The notes beneath the pieces are model-generated. The model was given only the letters and a program-made list of their open reading frames with translations, had not been told where the DNA came from and did not search any database. From a virus, in IMG/VR virus record IMGVR_UViG_3300020182_000022, positions 18,262 through 82,261 of that record: 64,000 nucleotides of DNA. One strand, 5' to 3'. Of the stretch, positions 1 through 9,075 are shown one piece after another (the stretch's first letter is position 1; each line of letters opens with the position of its first letter). Position numbers and translations under genes: made by a program.

Positions 1-2386
1 TAATATCGTTATTCTTACATGTCTCCACCACTGTCGGGTTGATTATCTGTTCGCCAAATTCCCCCGGGCGACCATTTACCTCGTTCAAGCTGTATTCTGA
101 AGCGGATAACCAGTTACTCGATGGGTTTGTTGTTCTAGAGTCTGCTAGAAAATTAATCTCCTCCGGAACTGCGCATGCTATTACATTGTTATTTTTACCG
201 GAAATTTTAATAGTTGAAACTGTATCATATAATGTTACCCAATAATCAAGGTTCTTATCTAAACTAACACTACTGGGACTGTACCCATATGCATCATTAT
301 CTCCGGGGTAAAAGTAAGCACTAATACTTGGTAGTAGTGAGCTTATATCAATCTCAGCTCTCGTAGCACCTCGTCTGTTATATCGTAATATTCTATCTGT
401 ATCACTATCCACGATGATCACTTCACCGGTGGGTTCAGTTGCGAAACCATACATACCACTATTACCAGGAGATGTAGTAGTTACCGGTTGTGAATATGTT
501 TGTGTTGCACCGTCTTCACCATAACTAAACTCCCGGAAATAAACCGGTTTGATTTGATGAAATAAATCGTTAGATGGATTAGTTAGGTAGTAAAACATTA
601 CTTCATAATTAAAATACAGAGGAGGGTCGACTAGTGTGTGTGTAAATAGTCTAAATTGATTGTCTCCTGATACATTATCCCAGGTGTTATCAATGTTCAT
701 GAACGCGTTCCATGTCCCGGGCGTTCTCATAGGCAGATCGTTGTTGATAATTTCAGTATACATGCTATTATCAGGTTCATATCTTGAATCGGGGGCGATA
801 TACGCATAATATTTCCGACCATCAATTGTACTCCACCATCTAGGACTACCAGGCCCATATACATAGTCCCTTAACGGTGTGTTCAGTAAAATTTCGCGAG
901 TATCTTTATCAACTTGTGATAGTAGTAGTGTCACTACCTCCCCGGTGGGGACTGGTGCAGTCTCGCGAGTTGGATGGGTTATAACCAACCGGATGAACGC
1001 GTCCTTACTATCTGGATAGATTGTACCGACATCCCATACCTTAAAATCATCGGATGAGGATATTGCTGTAGTCACTCGAGTGAATGTAGAGTCTGTCCCG
1101 GATAGGTACATTGTCACGAATCCTTGAGCAGTCAACACATCGGTGGTGATATCTCCTCCAGAGAATGCAGAACTAGGTGCTAACCACCCGCTACTTAACG
1201 GCACAATATCATCAGTGCATATTATGTTACCACTAACATCCTGTGTTCGTACTGATAATGAGAATGGTGAGTCTAGGTATTTGTTCGCGTTTATCTTAAA
1301 ACTCTGAATACCGTTGCTTGATATATTTAGAGAGCTAGGTGGATTAAACTTAACCTTGATGGGTAGGCCTACTTTTTGCGTTTCGTATATCTGAAAGTAA
1401 TCGTTTTTTAATAGTTCAAATTTTGTTATGTCGCTATCATTTTCAGTTACAGGGAACTTGCTAGTATCAAAACTAGCGAACAGTATTACATCCTTAGGTT
1501 CAGTAACTGGGACGGCATTAGCTGCTGTGTATGAATCGGGTATATTATCATTTTTTAAAGTCGCATCACTTGATCCGGATTTGTTTTCCCTAGCTGCGCT
1601 TGTTAATTTATTCGCATTATCATCCAGATAGTTGACGATTGCTAGGCCGCTAGTACCGGCGAAGACTCCGTCAGGGTCATCGTATGTTGTATGTACTATC
1701 TCGTTGTTGACATTTTTTACGTATATATGATCGTTGTCGTCAGTCTGTACGCGTTCAACAGGTACCGTACTATCTTTAGATTCTAAAAATCTCCATGTAG
1801 GGCTTAGGTGGGCATCCGCCGAACTCCAATATAGTTCTGGTGTTAGTGGTCGTGAGTGACTCGATTGTGAGTATAGATTGATAAAATAGCCTCCGTCACC
1901 TGATACAACAGGCCATGACTGCCAGCTGTTATACCTGTATATCGTTAGATCATCGCTCGGTACTCCAAGTGAACATCTCTCCGGTAATCCGGATTCAATA
2001 GTGGGTGTATACCATGTTAGAGCGTCTGGTATATAGTTATATACCTTTATAGTTTGAGATCTCCGATTCCGGTGTGTTATACCGTTTTGGTCAGTAAAGA
2101 TCATTGTTACCTTATACTCCCCGGGGAATTTATATTGTTTTGATATCGAGTATCCGGTTTCATACGTACCGTCACCCATATCCCATATAAGTTTGTCTAG
2201 ACTTGCACCTACATAGGTACCAGCAATCGCTGATATGATGGGAGTGAATGTGAATTCAGTTACATCTAGTGTATAACCGGAGATTGCGCGGGATCCTGTT
2301 GAAATTTCCCCTAGTCCGTTACTGCAAGTAAAAGGTACAACCAGATCAGTAAAGCTAGTGAATTGAATATCCTGGTATGTTGCCAT
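1..2386 (-). CDS. Large virion-type protein with PKD domain, C-terminus outside window
   Basis: The frame is open for 795 codons from ATG at 2386 to the left edge without a stop, so the C-terminus is missing. Residues about 45-117 look like a PKD (Ig-like) domain, with the signature WDMGDG near residues 68-73 and a later YKFPGEYKV strand. The stretch near residues 640-670 (GFATEPTGEVIIVDSDTDR) resembles an NHL or beta-propeller repeat. PKD domains in phage virions usually mediate surface adhesion. The gene follows gp6 by one base, the place where T4 has gp7, but I see no gp7 resemblance. I infer a baseplate or fibre-associated structural protein in the late tail operon. The exact role is unknown. 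Confidence 0.7.
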   Translation of the reverse strand, partial: MATYQDIQFTSFTDLVVPFTCSNGLGEISTGSRAISGYTLDVTEFTFTPIISAIAGTYVGASLDKLIWDMGDGTYETGYSISKQYKFPGEYKVTMIFTDQNGITHRNRRSQTIKVYNYIPDALTWYTPTIESGLPERCSLGVPSDDLTIYRYNSWQSWPVVSGDGGYFINLYSQSSHSRPLTPELYWSSADAHLSPTWRFLESKDSTVPVERVQTDDNDHIYVKNVNNEIVHTTYDDPDGVFAGTSGLAIVNYLDDNANKLTSAARENKSGSSDATLKNDNIPDSYTAANAVPVTEPKDVILFASFDTSKFPVTENDSDITKFELLKNDYFQIYETQKVGLPIKVKFNPPSSLNISSNGIQSFKINANKYLDSPFSLSVRTQDVSGNIICTDDIVPLSSGWLAPSSAFSGGDITTDVLTAQGFVTMYLSGTDSTFTRVTTAISSSDDFKVWDVGTIYPDSKDAFIRLVITHPTRETAPVPTGEVVTLLLSQVDKDTREILLNTPLRDYVYGPGSPRWWSTIDGRKYYAYIAPDSRYEPDNSMYTEIINNDLPMRTPGTWNAFMNIDNTWDNVSGDNQFRLFTHTLVDPPLYFNYEVMFYYLTNPSNDLFHQIKPVYFREFSYGEDGATQTYSQPVTTTSPGNSGMYGFATEPTGEVIIVDSDTDRILRYNRRGATRAEIDISSLLPSISAYFYPGDNDAYGYSPSSVSLDKNLDYWVTLYDTVSTIKISGKNNNVIACAVPEEINFLADSRTTNPSSNWLSASEYSLNEVNGRPGEFGEQIINPTVVETCKNNDI

Positions 2387-2387
2387 A

Positions 2388-4193
2388 TTAACTCTCTATA
2401 ATTATCTTCTTGTATAGATTGAATGCATCGTGTAAATATGGATATTTGTAGTAGGGTAATTTATAGTTTTGGTTCATTATTACTATGTCATTATCATATA
2501 CAGGGTTCCATATACATAAACTTAACCCAGGTAATGTTAGTGATAGGTCCGTACGTGAAGTAGATATCGACTCAACACCTTGTATGTTTTGTATTAACGA
2601 ACCGATTGTGTTTACTTCAATTAATTGTCCTAGCTCCATCTTAGTGTTCATAAAATACACAGCTATCGTGTCTGCTACTTCCTGTATAATTGCTGAATCT
2701 TCTCTTATGATCCCAGGTGTTTTTTGTATAACTAATTGAGTGTTATCTGATATCTCCGGTGTTACTACTTCTTGTCCTGTGGTGAGTCCTAAATTAACAC
2801 CAACAAATACAGGATCCATTAGAACAATCTCTTGGGATATCATTTTCTTCTTGTTGATGTCATTTAATATTAGCTCTTTCATTGATGGAGATATAAAGTT
2901 AGTCATAACAGATGCAGTTGTTGCTGCTGGCATAGACGGCACGCAGTATATGTATACATTATTGAATGTAGTTGATGTTGAAACTTGCATGTGATTGAAC
3001 ATCACTCTGCTCTCTTTATTGGGATATGAGATACCTACATCCTCGCTGAGATATCTCATATGACCATCGATATAAGTTGTGTTGTCGACAACTTTAGATG
3101 ATGTCAGTAAATTGCCGTAGCCTCTTTCTATATATGACTCATAATCGATTGCTGTTACTAGTCGATCTTGATTGGATAGATTTAATGGTGCTTTACGTTT
3201 TATTTCATCGACTGTCTCGCGTTGTTGTGGTATGGTACTGGGTTGAGTATTCGTAAATGACATTGTCTCGATGTTATCAAATGTTATATATTTGATATTT
3301 TCGGGTTTGATATCAGTCTTAATGGCATTGAATATATTACTACCATAGAGTGTCATCTTGAGCTCATCCAAGAAGTTCGCTCCTACTTGCCCTGCTTCTC
3401 CAGTAGACTCAAGATAATACACCCATACTTCGTCTCCTGAGTTTAACTTAGCGCCAGTGACATCATCACCAAACTTTAATTCATATATTTCATTCTCATT
3501 TAACCTTTTCTCAAAAACTCGATCAGTGGGGGTTGCTAAATACATTGATGTTGTTTCAGTATACTGGTAATATTTTCCGGAATCAAAGTCCTTAACATAC
3601 ACGTGAATGTGAAAGTGATCTAGTTTTGTTTTCTCTTCTATTGTATTTACATACACCGTCTCGAAGTCTTGACCAGTTGATTGTTGACCGGGAAGTTCAA
3701 CCCATTTACCTTGATATAGTAGATGCTTTTCTCCTATAATTGGTATGGGTTCATCACTGGGGGAATTTTTTGTAAATGATATATCAGCGTCGGTTGAGTA
3801 GTATGTATCGTTCGAGCTGATGAATGAGTACCTAGGTATAGTATATGTACCAGGGATAAGGTCTTCAGTAGCGAATGCATCGAAACTAAGATTACTAGTT
3901 TGATACCCGACAGGGTTATAGTTCAACATTTTAACTATACGGTTTACGTTTTCATATATAGTAGACTCGGTGAACATACTCTCAGTTGATGTTCTGTTGA
4001 GATAATATAGTAATGTATGGAAGCTATATGCAATCACATCAATAAACGATGACATGTTACTACCTCTGTATACCTGATCTGTGAAGGTTCCTTGTTCTGT
4101 TAGTCTGTTTATTATGAAATCTCTAAGACTTGTAGCATCGAAAGATGTATATGCTTTATCAGGTAAACTATATTCTGTATATTTATCGGTCAT
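2388..4193 (-). CDS. 6: Baseplate wedge subunit gp6
   Basis: This 601-residue protein matches the T4 gp6 family (660 residues in T4). The N-terminus (SFDATSLRDFIINRL, then YRGSNMSSFIDVIAYSFHTL) and the segment around YNPVGYQTS are typical of gp6 N-terminal domains. The middle contains the Baseplate_J-like region and the C-terminus carries the dimerising part. In T4, gp6 dimers form the inner ring that clips wedges together around the hub. It follows gp25 by one base and precedes the PKD protein by one base, so the three are probably one late operon. The T4 order 25-6 in this tail module supports the call. Confidence 0.9.
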   Translation of the reverse strand: MTDKYTEYSLPDKAYTSFDATSLRDFIINRLTEQGTFTDQVYRGSNMSSFIDVIAYSFHTLLYYLNRTSTESMFTESTIYENVNRIVKMLNYNPVGYQTSNLSFDAFATEDLIPGTYTIPRYSFISSNDTYYSTDADISFTKNSPSDEPIPIIGEKHLLYQGKWVELPGQQSTGQDFETVYVNTIEEKTKLDHFHIHVYVKDFDSGKYYQYTETTSMYLATPTDRVFEKRLNENEIYELKFGDDVTGAKLNSGDEVWVYYLESTGEAGQVGANFLDELKMTLYGSNIFNAIKTDIKPENIKYITFDNIETMSFTNTQPSTIPQQRETVDEIKRKAPLNLSNQDRLVTAIDYESYIERGYGNLLTSSKVVDNTTYIDGHMRYLSEDVGISYPNKESRVMFNHMQVSTSTTFNNVYIYCVPSMPAATTASVMTNFISPSMKELILNDINKKKMISQEIVLMDPVFVGVNLGLTTGQEVVTPEISDNTQLVIQKTPGIIREDSAIIQEVADTIAVYFMNTKMELGQLIEVNTIGSLIQNIQGVESISTSRTDLSLTLPGLSLCIWNPVYDNDIVIMNQNYKLPYYKYPYLHDAFNLYKKIIIES

Positions 4194-4194
4194 T

Positions 4195-4689
4195 TTAGCT
4201 GGTTGAGTTCGTCAGGAAGTTAAACCCGGGTTGGTTAAGGATTGCTTCATATGTCTTATCTATTATATTTAATGAGGGGATGGTGAGAACCAACTTTAAA
4301 TCGTATTGATTTCTCTCGGCATCCATATTAACTGTTATATTCTTCACACTTACACGTGGTTCAAATTTCTCAATACCCTCAACAATTGCTTCTCCGATTT
4401 CTTGAGCTATAAACTCATCAACCGGCTCAAATAACCATTTAGTTAAATTTAGACCAAACGTCGGATCTAAAATTTTTTCTCCGGGATTGGTGGTGAAGAT
4501 GTTTCTCAAGCTATTCATTATCGCTCCTTCATCGATCGATGTTTGTAAGTCTAGTCGTGTTACCTTACCATATAGAGAAGACGTTACAGGTCTCTCATCC
4601 TCTGTCAAATCTAGGTGTAGATCTCGGTATGTAGTTCTACGTTCTGTTTGAGTCGATCGACTCGCTACTCTGCTTACTTTAATGGCCAT
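4195..4689 (-). CDS. 25: Baseplate wedge subunit gp25 (lysozyme-like fold family)
   Basis: The 164-residue product carries the gp25/W family signature: a short N-terminal extension, then GAIMNSLRNIFTTNPGEKI, LDPTFGLNLTKWLFEP and a final beta segment. T4 gp25 has 132 residues; the extra length here is N-terminal. The family is called lysozyme-like from sequence, but in T4 it is structural and sits at the sheath-baseplate contact. It is the first gene of the 25-6-PKD operon. A perfect late promoter box lies at 4697-4704, with predicted transcription start about two bases before the ATG. Confidence 0.92.
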   Translation of the reverse strand: MAIKVSRVASRSTQTERRTTYRDLHLDLTEDERPVTSSLYGKVTRLDLQTSIDEGAIMNSLRNIFTTNPGEKILDPTFGLNLTKWLFEPVDEFIAQEIGEAIVEGIEKFEPRVSVKNITVNMDAERNQYDLKLVLTIPSLNIIDKTYEAILNQPGFNFLTNSTS

Positions 4690-4696
4690 ACATAGA

Positions 4697-4704
4697 TATT
4701 TATA
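4697..4704 (-). promoter_or_regulatory. T4-type late promoter for gp25 operon
   Basis: Read on the minus strand this is TATAAATA, the perfect gp55-dependent late promoter box. With T4 geometry the start would be base 4691, two bases before the gp25 ATG at 4689. Confidence 0.85.
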
Positions 4705-4743
4705 CTGAGGTTATTGGAGCCGCTAGGAAAATCGTTGGGGTAA

Positions 4744-4751
4744 CATAAATA
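4744..4751 (+). promoter_or_regulatory. T4-type late promoter, plus strand
   Basis: CATAAATA matches the late box at seven of eight positions. The predicted start is base 4757 and the ATG is at 4758. It diverges from the gp25 promoter about 40 bases away. Confidence 0.75.
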
Positions 4752-4757
4752 ATTAAT

Positions 4758-5360
4758 ATGAAAAGCAAGTTTGATGTAATTTTTGAAAATAACTTCTCTA
4801 GATTTCAAGGTGGTGGGTATCTCACAGGGGATATCATTAAGCTCAAGAAAGGCTGGGAGAAGAACGATTGGTGCAAGGAAGCTCCGGAGCAAACGATAGA
4901 CATGCTCAAGGCGTTTGATGCAGAAGATCTTATCTTAAGAGTCAGTACAGTCAAGACTTTAAGACCAGCGGTTAATTCGAGTGTGGATGCTGCTGCTGGA
5001 GTTGATGGATTTCATATTGATGTGACACAAGAGACAGCTCCTGGTAGATACACTGGTGCTTTTATCACAGTACCACATCAATTAATCGAACTAGATGGAC
5101 CTAATGACAAGCTTCCGGATATTCCAGACTCAATGAAGAGGGATGAGAAGATTTCAGTTAAACCTAAATCACTAGAGGAAGACCAAGCAGAGAATAACCC
5201 GAACGGTATTACATCTGATACAGAGAATGACCCGGGGATGACCAATCCATTGAAGCAAACTGGAATGGATGACAAATTTAACAGGCGTTTACATGACAAG
5301 GATATCAAGCAACCTAAAGCGATTGCTGCAACATCATATACCGCTGGATATCTAGGATAA
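4758..5360 (+). CDS. Conserved-looking late protein with capsid-targeting-like N-terminus
   Basis: I do not recognise this 200-residue protein by function. It starts MKSKFDVIFE, a short charged/hydrophobic peptide ending in I-F-E, like the N-terminal capsid-targeting peptides of T4 internal proteins. The middle (residues 50-120) looks globular, with a VPHQLIELDGP segment. The C-terminal third is acidic then basic and probably flexible. It has its own late promoter and is followed after nine bases by a small Lys-rich gene. An internal head or other virion role is my inference. Confidence 0.75.
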   Translation: MKSKFDVIFENNFSRFQGGGYLTGDIIKLKKGWEKNDWCKEAPEQTIDMLKAFDAEDLILRVSTVKTLRPAVNSSVDAAAGVDGFHIDVTQETAPGRYTGAFITVPHQLIELDGPNDKLPDIPDSMKRDEKISVKPKSLEEDQAENNPNGITSDTENDPGMTNPLKQTGMDDKFNRRLHDKDIKQPKAIAATSYTAGYLG

Positions 5361-5369
5361 AATTTTATT

Positions 5370-5570
5370 ATGGCAATGAACATTAAAGGACAAGGGATCA
5401 CATCCAAGAAGGAGAGCCCAAAAGTAACAGCTAAACCAACTCGCGCTAAAGATGAAGAAGGTAAGTTTATCGGAGATGATAAATCAACACCAGATATTAA
5501 CGAAGCATGGGATGGTGGATATGCTCCTAAGAAGAAGAGCAAAAAGTCTAAGTCCTCTAAGTCTAAGTAA
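5370..5570 (+). CDS. Small Lys-rich basic protein
   Basis: The 66-residue product is strongly basic and ends in a run of Lys and Ser (KKKSKKSKSSKSK). The centre contains an acidic patch and INEAWDGGYAPKK. It follows the previous late gene by nine bases and its 3' end overlaps the convergent clamp loader gene by eight bases. The composition suggests DNA binding or packing next to DNA in the head. No family is recognised. Confidence 0.6.
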   Translation: MAMNIKGQGITSKKESPKVTAKPTRAKDEEGKFIGDDKSTPDINEAWDGGYAPKKKSKKSKSSKSK

Positions 5571-6480
5571 GAGCTAACAAGCAACTAAAGAAGTTAATCT
5601 CCGGATCAACCACGAATGTTGATCTGTACAGATGTTCAGCCACTACTATCAAGTGCTCTGATTTCTTTATATCAGGGGTGTTGGATTCATGTATACAGTT
5701 AAACAAGGCTCGTAGTAACTCTACATAATCACCATTGAACACATGTTCATTCTCTATAACCTTTTTACGGGCTTTGATTGCTAGTCCTTCCTTGGCGATC
5801 TTATATATGTTCTCTACGAACTTATCTTTAACCTTGACTAGATTGTCAAACTCGATTTTACCATCAATACAATTCTTCTGGATCTCGTTTATACATTTAC
5901 GTAGATCAGGATAACATGTCTTGACAAATTCATCTAGACGGTCGATATCACTTTCCAGTACCGAGATGTTCTCGAGTTTGAGTATCTGCTTGATTCTATC
6001 AGAGCATCCTGAGAGTGACGGTGTTAGATCGAATGATTGGCAGCGGCTCTGTAGAGGTGGTATGATTCTGTGATTGTAATTAGCAGTTAGTATGAATCTA
6101 GTCAATCCGGCATGATCTTCCATTGTGTTACGTAGAGCTCGTTGAGCGTCTAAGCTCAATCCATCAGTCTCATCTAATATAATACATTTGATAGTACCAT
6201 CAAAGCTTTTGGTCCTTGAGAAATTAGTAACCTTGGTACGGATCATGTCTATACCGTTCTCGTCACTAGCATTGATATACAAGTACTGACATTCTAACAT
6301 TGAGTTGCATATGATCTTAGCTAAGCTAGTTTTGCCTATACCAGCTGATCCAGAGAAGAGTAAGTTAGGAATCTCGCGAGCTTTGTCGAACTTCTCAAAG
6401 CATCTCCGGTTGGCGTCACTCAACACCATTGATCCTAGATCACTAGGTCTGTATTTCTCGACCCAGAGATTATCAAACAT
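5563..6480 (-). CDS. 44: Sliding clamp loader large subunit gp44
   Basis: This 305-residue AAA+ ATPase matches T4 gp44 (319 residues). It opens LWVEKYRPSDLGSMV, typical of RFC/gp44 proteins. Walker A is GSAGIGKT near residue 45, Walker B is CIILDETDG, and the SRC motif (LQSRCQSF) supplies the arginine finger. It loads the gp45 clamp onto primer-template junctions for gp43. No gp62 small subunit was recognised in the window. The gene is the third of an early operon with the small 48-residue ORF and dUTPase, overlapping dUTPase by eight bases. Confidence 0.93.
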   Translation of the reverse strand: MFDNLWVEKYRPSDLGSMVLSDANRRCFEKFDKAREIPNLLFSGSAGIGKTSLAKIICNSMLECQYLYINASDENGIDMIRTKVTNFSRTKSFDGTIKCIILDETDGLSLDAQRALRNTMEDHAGLTRFILTANYNHRIIPPLQSRCQSFDLTPSLSGCSDRIKQILKLENISVLESDIDRLDEFVKTCYPDLRKCINEIQKNCIDGKIEFDNLVKVKDKFVENIYKIAKEGLAIKARKKVIENEHVFNGDYVELLRALFNCIHESNTPDIKKSEHLIVVAEHLYRSTFVVDPEINFFSCLLALT

Positions 6481-7111
6481 CTTTACCAGCCTCTTTCATC
6501 TTGTATAGCATATAATCCTTATCTGATTGCTGTGTTGATTGAAGTATAGTATGACAATCGGTATATACCCAGAAAGGGTCACCTTTATCGAGTTTAGGAT
6601 AAACGCTACGGTCACAATCAGGTAGAGCATGGGATGATGTTGTGTCACTGCTACCAAATCCTTTATCACCCCGGGCAGTCTCTGTTATCTCGTCAGTAAA
6701 CTCAAAGATCGGTTGTAACAATGGATATACTACCAATTGTGCAATCTTATCCCCTGATCGAACACGATATTCCTTGTCAGTACTAAAATTATACAACTTC
6801 ACACCTAAATCTCCTCGATATCCGTTATCAATAACACCTAGATGTGGTTGAATGTTGTGCTTGAATCCTAAACCACTTCTAGGCTCGATTCTGAACCAAT
6901 ATCCAGGTGATATATCAGCGACCGTTAGTCCGACTGGTATCACTTGACTGCCCATTGGCGGGATAACTTTATTCTCAACTGATACCAGATCATATCCAGA
7001 GTCTCCAGTGCCTGGTTCCTTGTTATTTGCAGTGGGTAGTACAGCATCAGCATGCGTCTTTTTAATTTTAATAACCGGGTCGTGTAGCGGTCTAATTCTC
7101 ATCGAGCTCAT
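6473..7111 (-). CDS. dut: dUTPase (deoxyuridine 5'-triphosphate nucleotidohydrolase)
   Basis: All five motifs of trimeric dUTPases are visible: DSGYDL (I), EPRSGLG (II), GVIDNGYRGDLGVKL (III, with the catalytic Asp), SGDKIAQLVV (IV) and RGDKGFGSSD (V). The enzyme converts dUTP to dUMP, keeping uracil out of phage DNA and feeding dTMP synthesis. The core ends near residue 157. About 55 further residues (SHALPDCDRS to the end) form a C-terminal extension not usual in the family and of unknown role. It sits between a small ORF and gp44 in an early operon. Confidence 0.94.
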   Translation of the reverse strand: MSSMRIRPLHDPVIKIKKTHADAVLPTANNKEPGTGDSGYDLVSVENKVIPPMGSQVIPVGLTVADISPGYWFRIEPRSGLGFKHNIQPHLGVIDNGYRGDLGVKLYNFSTDKEYRVRSGDKIAQLVVYPLLQPIFEFTDEITETARGDKGFGSSDTTSSHALPDCDRSVYPKLDKGDPFWVYTDCHTILQSTQQSDKDYMLYKMKEAGKDV

Positions 7112-7113
7112 TA

Positions 7114-7260
7114 TTATCCGTTTAAAAGAGTGTCTCCTGGGCGAGTATTAGATGAGCCTTCTACTGGCATTGAGTTGTTTGTCAACCATGTTAATAATTC
7201 GTTTAACTTGTTCGCAGGGATCGCAAATGATCCGTGACCTTGTATGTTTACTGTTACCAT
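7114..7260 (-). CDS. Small early protein, 48 residues, unknown
   Basis: The frame is open further upstream, but the ATG at 7260 is chosen because a strong sigma70 promoter (7267-7295) predicts transcription starting exactly on it. The product begins MVTVNIQGHGSFAIPANKL, contains LNELLTWLTNNS, and has no recognised domain. It is the first gene of the early operon with dUTPase and gp44, ending two bases before dUTPase begins. Confidence 0.6.
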   Translation of the reverse strand: MVTVNIQGHGSFAIPANKLNELLTWLTNNSMPVEGSSNTRPGDTLLNG

Positions 7261-7266
7261 ATGTGT

Positions 7267-7295
7267 ATTATACGGTCTGTCACTGTATAAGTCAA
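7267..7295 (-). promoter_or_regulatory. Early sigma70-type promoter for small ORF-dut-44 operon
   Basis: On the minus strand there is TTGACT (7295-7290), a 17-base spacer and TATAAT (7272-7267). The predicted start is base 7260, the A of the ATG, implying a leaderless transcript. Confidence 0.85.
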
Positions 7296-7303
7296 CTTTA
7301 TTG

Positions 7304-7311
7304 TATAAATA
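7304..7311 (+). promoter_or_regulatory. T4-type late promoter, plus strand
   Basis: A perfect TATAAATA box. With T4 spacing, transcription would begin at 7317, the A of the next ATG. It lies just beyond the -35 element of the divergent early promoter. Confidence 0.88.
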
Positions 7312-7316
7312 CCTAT

Positions 7317-7784
7317 ATGAGTGAGGAGAGCGATCGAGAGAATACAGTAAAAACACTAGTTGACCAGCTACGTGAAGGTAACACGCTTGCGAAAAAGGTG
7401 CAAAAAGCTGATTTTAATTTAGATCCTGCTGACTTGGAGCAGTTTATATTGAATAACTCAGGGAGATTGATACAGGATAGTATGGACACTATAGATAATA
7501 TAAAACAATTCATTATCAGTGCTCCTGAACCAGAAGATGTTCATTCATTAGCGGAATTATATAAAGCAAGCACTGGTGCTCTTGAGACTCTCAACAAGAT
7601 ATTCCTACAACAGAAGAAATCAGAGACTACTATCAAGGTAAAGACAATGGACATTCAATCCAAAACTCAATTAGCAGAACACAAACAAGAAAATCTAACG
7701 TTCACAAGAGAAGAGATTTTCGAACAACTGCTCAATTCAGGTAAAGTTATAGAAGCTGAGATTTCAGAAGAAGAAGATCTGTAA
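7317..7784 (+). CDS. Possible terminase small subunit (gp16-like), coiled coil
   Basis: The ATG at 7317 is chosen over upstream in-frame ATGs because a perfect late promoter predicts initiation exactly there. The 155-residue product is helical. The segment VHSLAELYKASTGALETLNK followed by KKSETTIKVKTMD recalls small terminase subunits of marine T4-like phages. T4 gp16 (164 residues) has a similar size. Small terminases form rings that load DNA onto gp17. The C-terminus is acidic (EISEEEDL). It is convergent with, and abuts, the 7785-9074 gene. The assignment is tentative; a generic coiled-coil structural protein is the alternative. Confidence 0.5.
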   Translation: MSEESDRENTVKTLVDQLREGNTLAKKVQKADFNLDPADLEQFILNNSGRLIQDSMDTIDNIKQFIISAPEPEDVHSLAELYKASTGALETLNKIFLQQKKSETTIKVKTMDIQSKTQLAEHKQENLTFTREEIFEQLLNSGKVIEAEISEEEDL

Positions 7785-9074
7785 TCATTCTTCTGTCACG
7801 CCAGGCACACCTAACACTTGAGCGTTTGTGTATGTCTGTTGTAATCTTGTTGGTCTTCCAAACTTAGGTTCAATTATCTCTCCTTTGGTCGCGGAGTATT
7901 TCTTTATCTTGTTCTTGAGAAGATCAACAGCATGGGTAAATTCCTCAACCTTGAGTGATATTTGAGCTGGTTTGCCTTGAACCATTATGTTTTCACGGTT
8001 GCTTATCAACTCAAGTACCTTCCACAATCCTTTCAAGTGATCCTGTATTGCTTTGTGTACAGTCTCTATGAATATGATCATGCGAGTGTTGTGTGGGTAA
8101 TCGCTAACGAAATCCTGACCATGGCTGGTCTTGTTATGATCGAGAGGTGTCATTATTGATGTGATTGTCTCGTCTCTTGATGGATCTTCGATCATCTGCT
8201 TTAAATTTTTACGATAAACTTTATTTGTCTCCTTTGATAGGTCATTTATCAGTTGTTTTGAATCTTCACTGGCGCAATACAGTGCGACACTCGAAGTAGT
8301 GGATGGTATCGAGTGATTTGGGATTGCTTCAACATTATCATCATATATGGGTAGTGTTGATGTGTCTTCATACATGCTTAGGTTTTTTAACTGACCAACA
8401 CTCTCACTAAAATCAACGAAATACTCATTATCATCACCTAATAATTCAAGAAGATCGCGCTTTACCACTTCATGTGCAGTACGGAATTTCTCAATCCACC
8501 ATGATACAAACCAAGCGCTCATATCTTTCATTCCAAACGCGCTTTCTAGCTCTATATCGGTGTATTGACCTTCTAATGGAGGTACGATGATTTCTTGTTT
8601 CTTATCGGATACAATATTCGTTACACTCCACTCAGCGTTTGCATCTGAGTGCGTTTGGTCAGGTGACAGTGGTTTCCATTCTTTATCATATCCTTTATTC
8701 ACTATATCGACATTATTACCAGAAATAACAGGCTCACCATATATACCACCTGTTGATGTACTCAAGTGTGAGTTGTCACTCAACTGATCTCGTATATTCT
8801 TGTTTCTGATATTAGCAGGTGATGTCTTGTCCTTGACTATACCATCGTTATTGTCCTTTAACTTGATTGTACCGTCATTTAGTTTTTTAAAAAAGTCTAT
8901 TTTACTTGTGATAGGGTCACTATGACTGTCAGTATGCCAATACAGGCTGTTCATTGCAGTTTCACTAGGAAAAGCAGTCAACAGGCTTGTGTAGTCAGAT
9001 AAACGCTTTTGAAGGTCAGATGAACTAACTAAGTTTATGTCTATAATGAAGGGATCTAGTGTCTGTATCGCCAT
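7785..9074 (-). CDS. Putative virion structural protein, unknown
   Basis: The 429-residue protein is not recognised. It lies downstream of the hub-like and wedge-like genes in the late tail operon, one base after the previous gene, which suggests a baseplate or tail role. The first 150 residues are polar and low in complexity. A better structured part begins around FGMKDMSAWFVSWWIEKF (about residue 180), and a helical C-terminal third contains ETVHKAIQDHLKGLWKVLEL. I infer a tail-associated structural protein and cannot say more. Confidence 0.6.
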   Translation of the reverse strand: MAIQTLDPFIIDINLVSSSDLQKRLSDYTSLLTAFPSETAMNSLYWHTDSHSDPITSKIDFFKKLNDGTIKLKDNNDGIVKDKTSPANIRNKNIRDQLSDNSHLSTSTGGIYGEPVISGNNVDIVNKGYDKEWKPLSPDQTHSDANAEWSVTNIVSDKKQEIIVPPLEGQYTDIELESAFGMKDMSAWFVSWWIEKFRTAHEVVKRDLLELLGDDNEYFVDFSESVGQLKNLSMYEDTSTLPIYDDNVEAIPNHSIPSTTSSVALYCASEDSKQLINDLSKETNKVYRKNLKQMIEDPSRDETITSIMTPLDHNKTSHGQDFVSDYPHNTRMIIFIETVHKAIQDHLKGLWKVLELISNRENIMVQGKPAQISLKVEEFTHAVDLLKNKIKKYSATKGEIIEPKFGRPTRLQQTYTNAQVLGVPGVTEE

Positions 9075-9075
9075 A

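Noticed and set aside
7152-7316. Upstream extension of the small-terminase-like gene
   Set aside because: The extension would precede the predicted transcript start at 7317 and overlaps the early promoter and the divergent small gene; its composition also differs.
7261-7356. Upstream extension of the 48-residue early gene
   Set aside because: The sigma70 promoter at 7267-7295 lies within it and predicts a start exactly at the internal ATG 7260.
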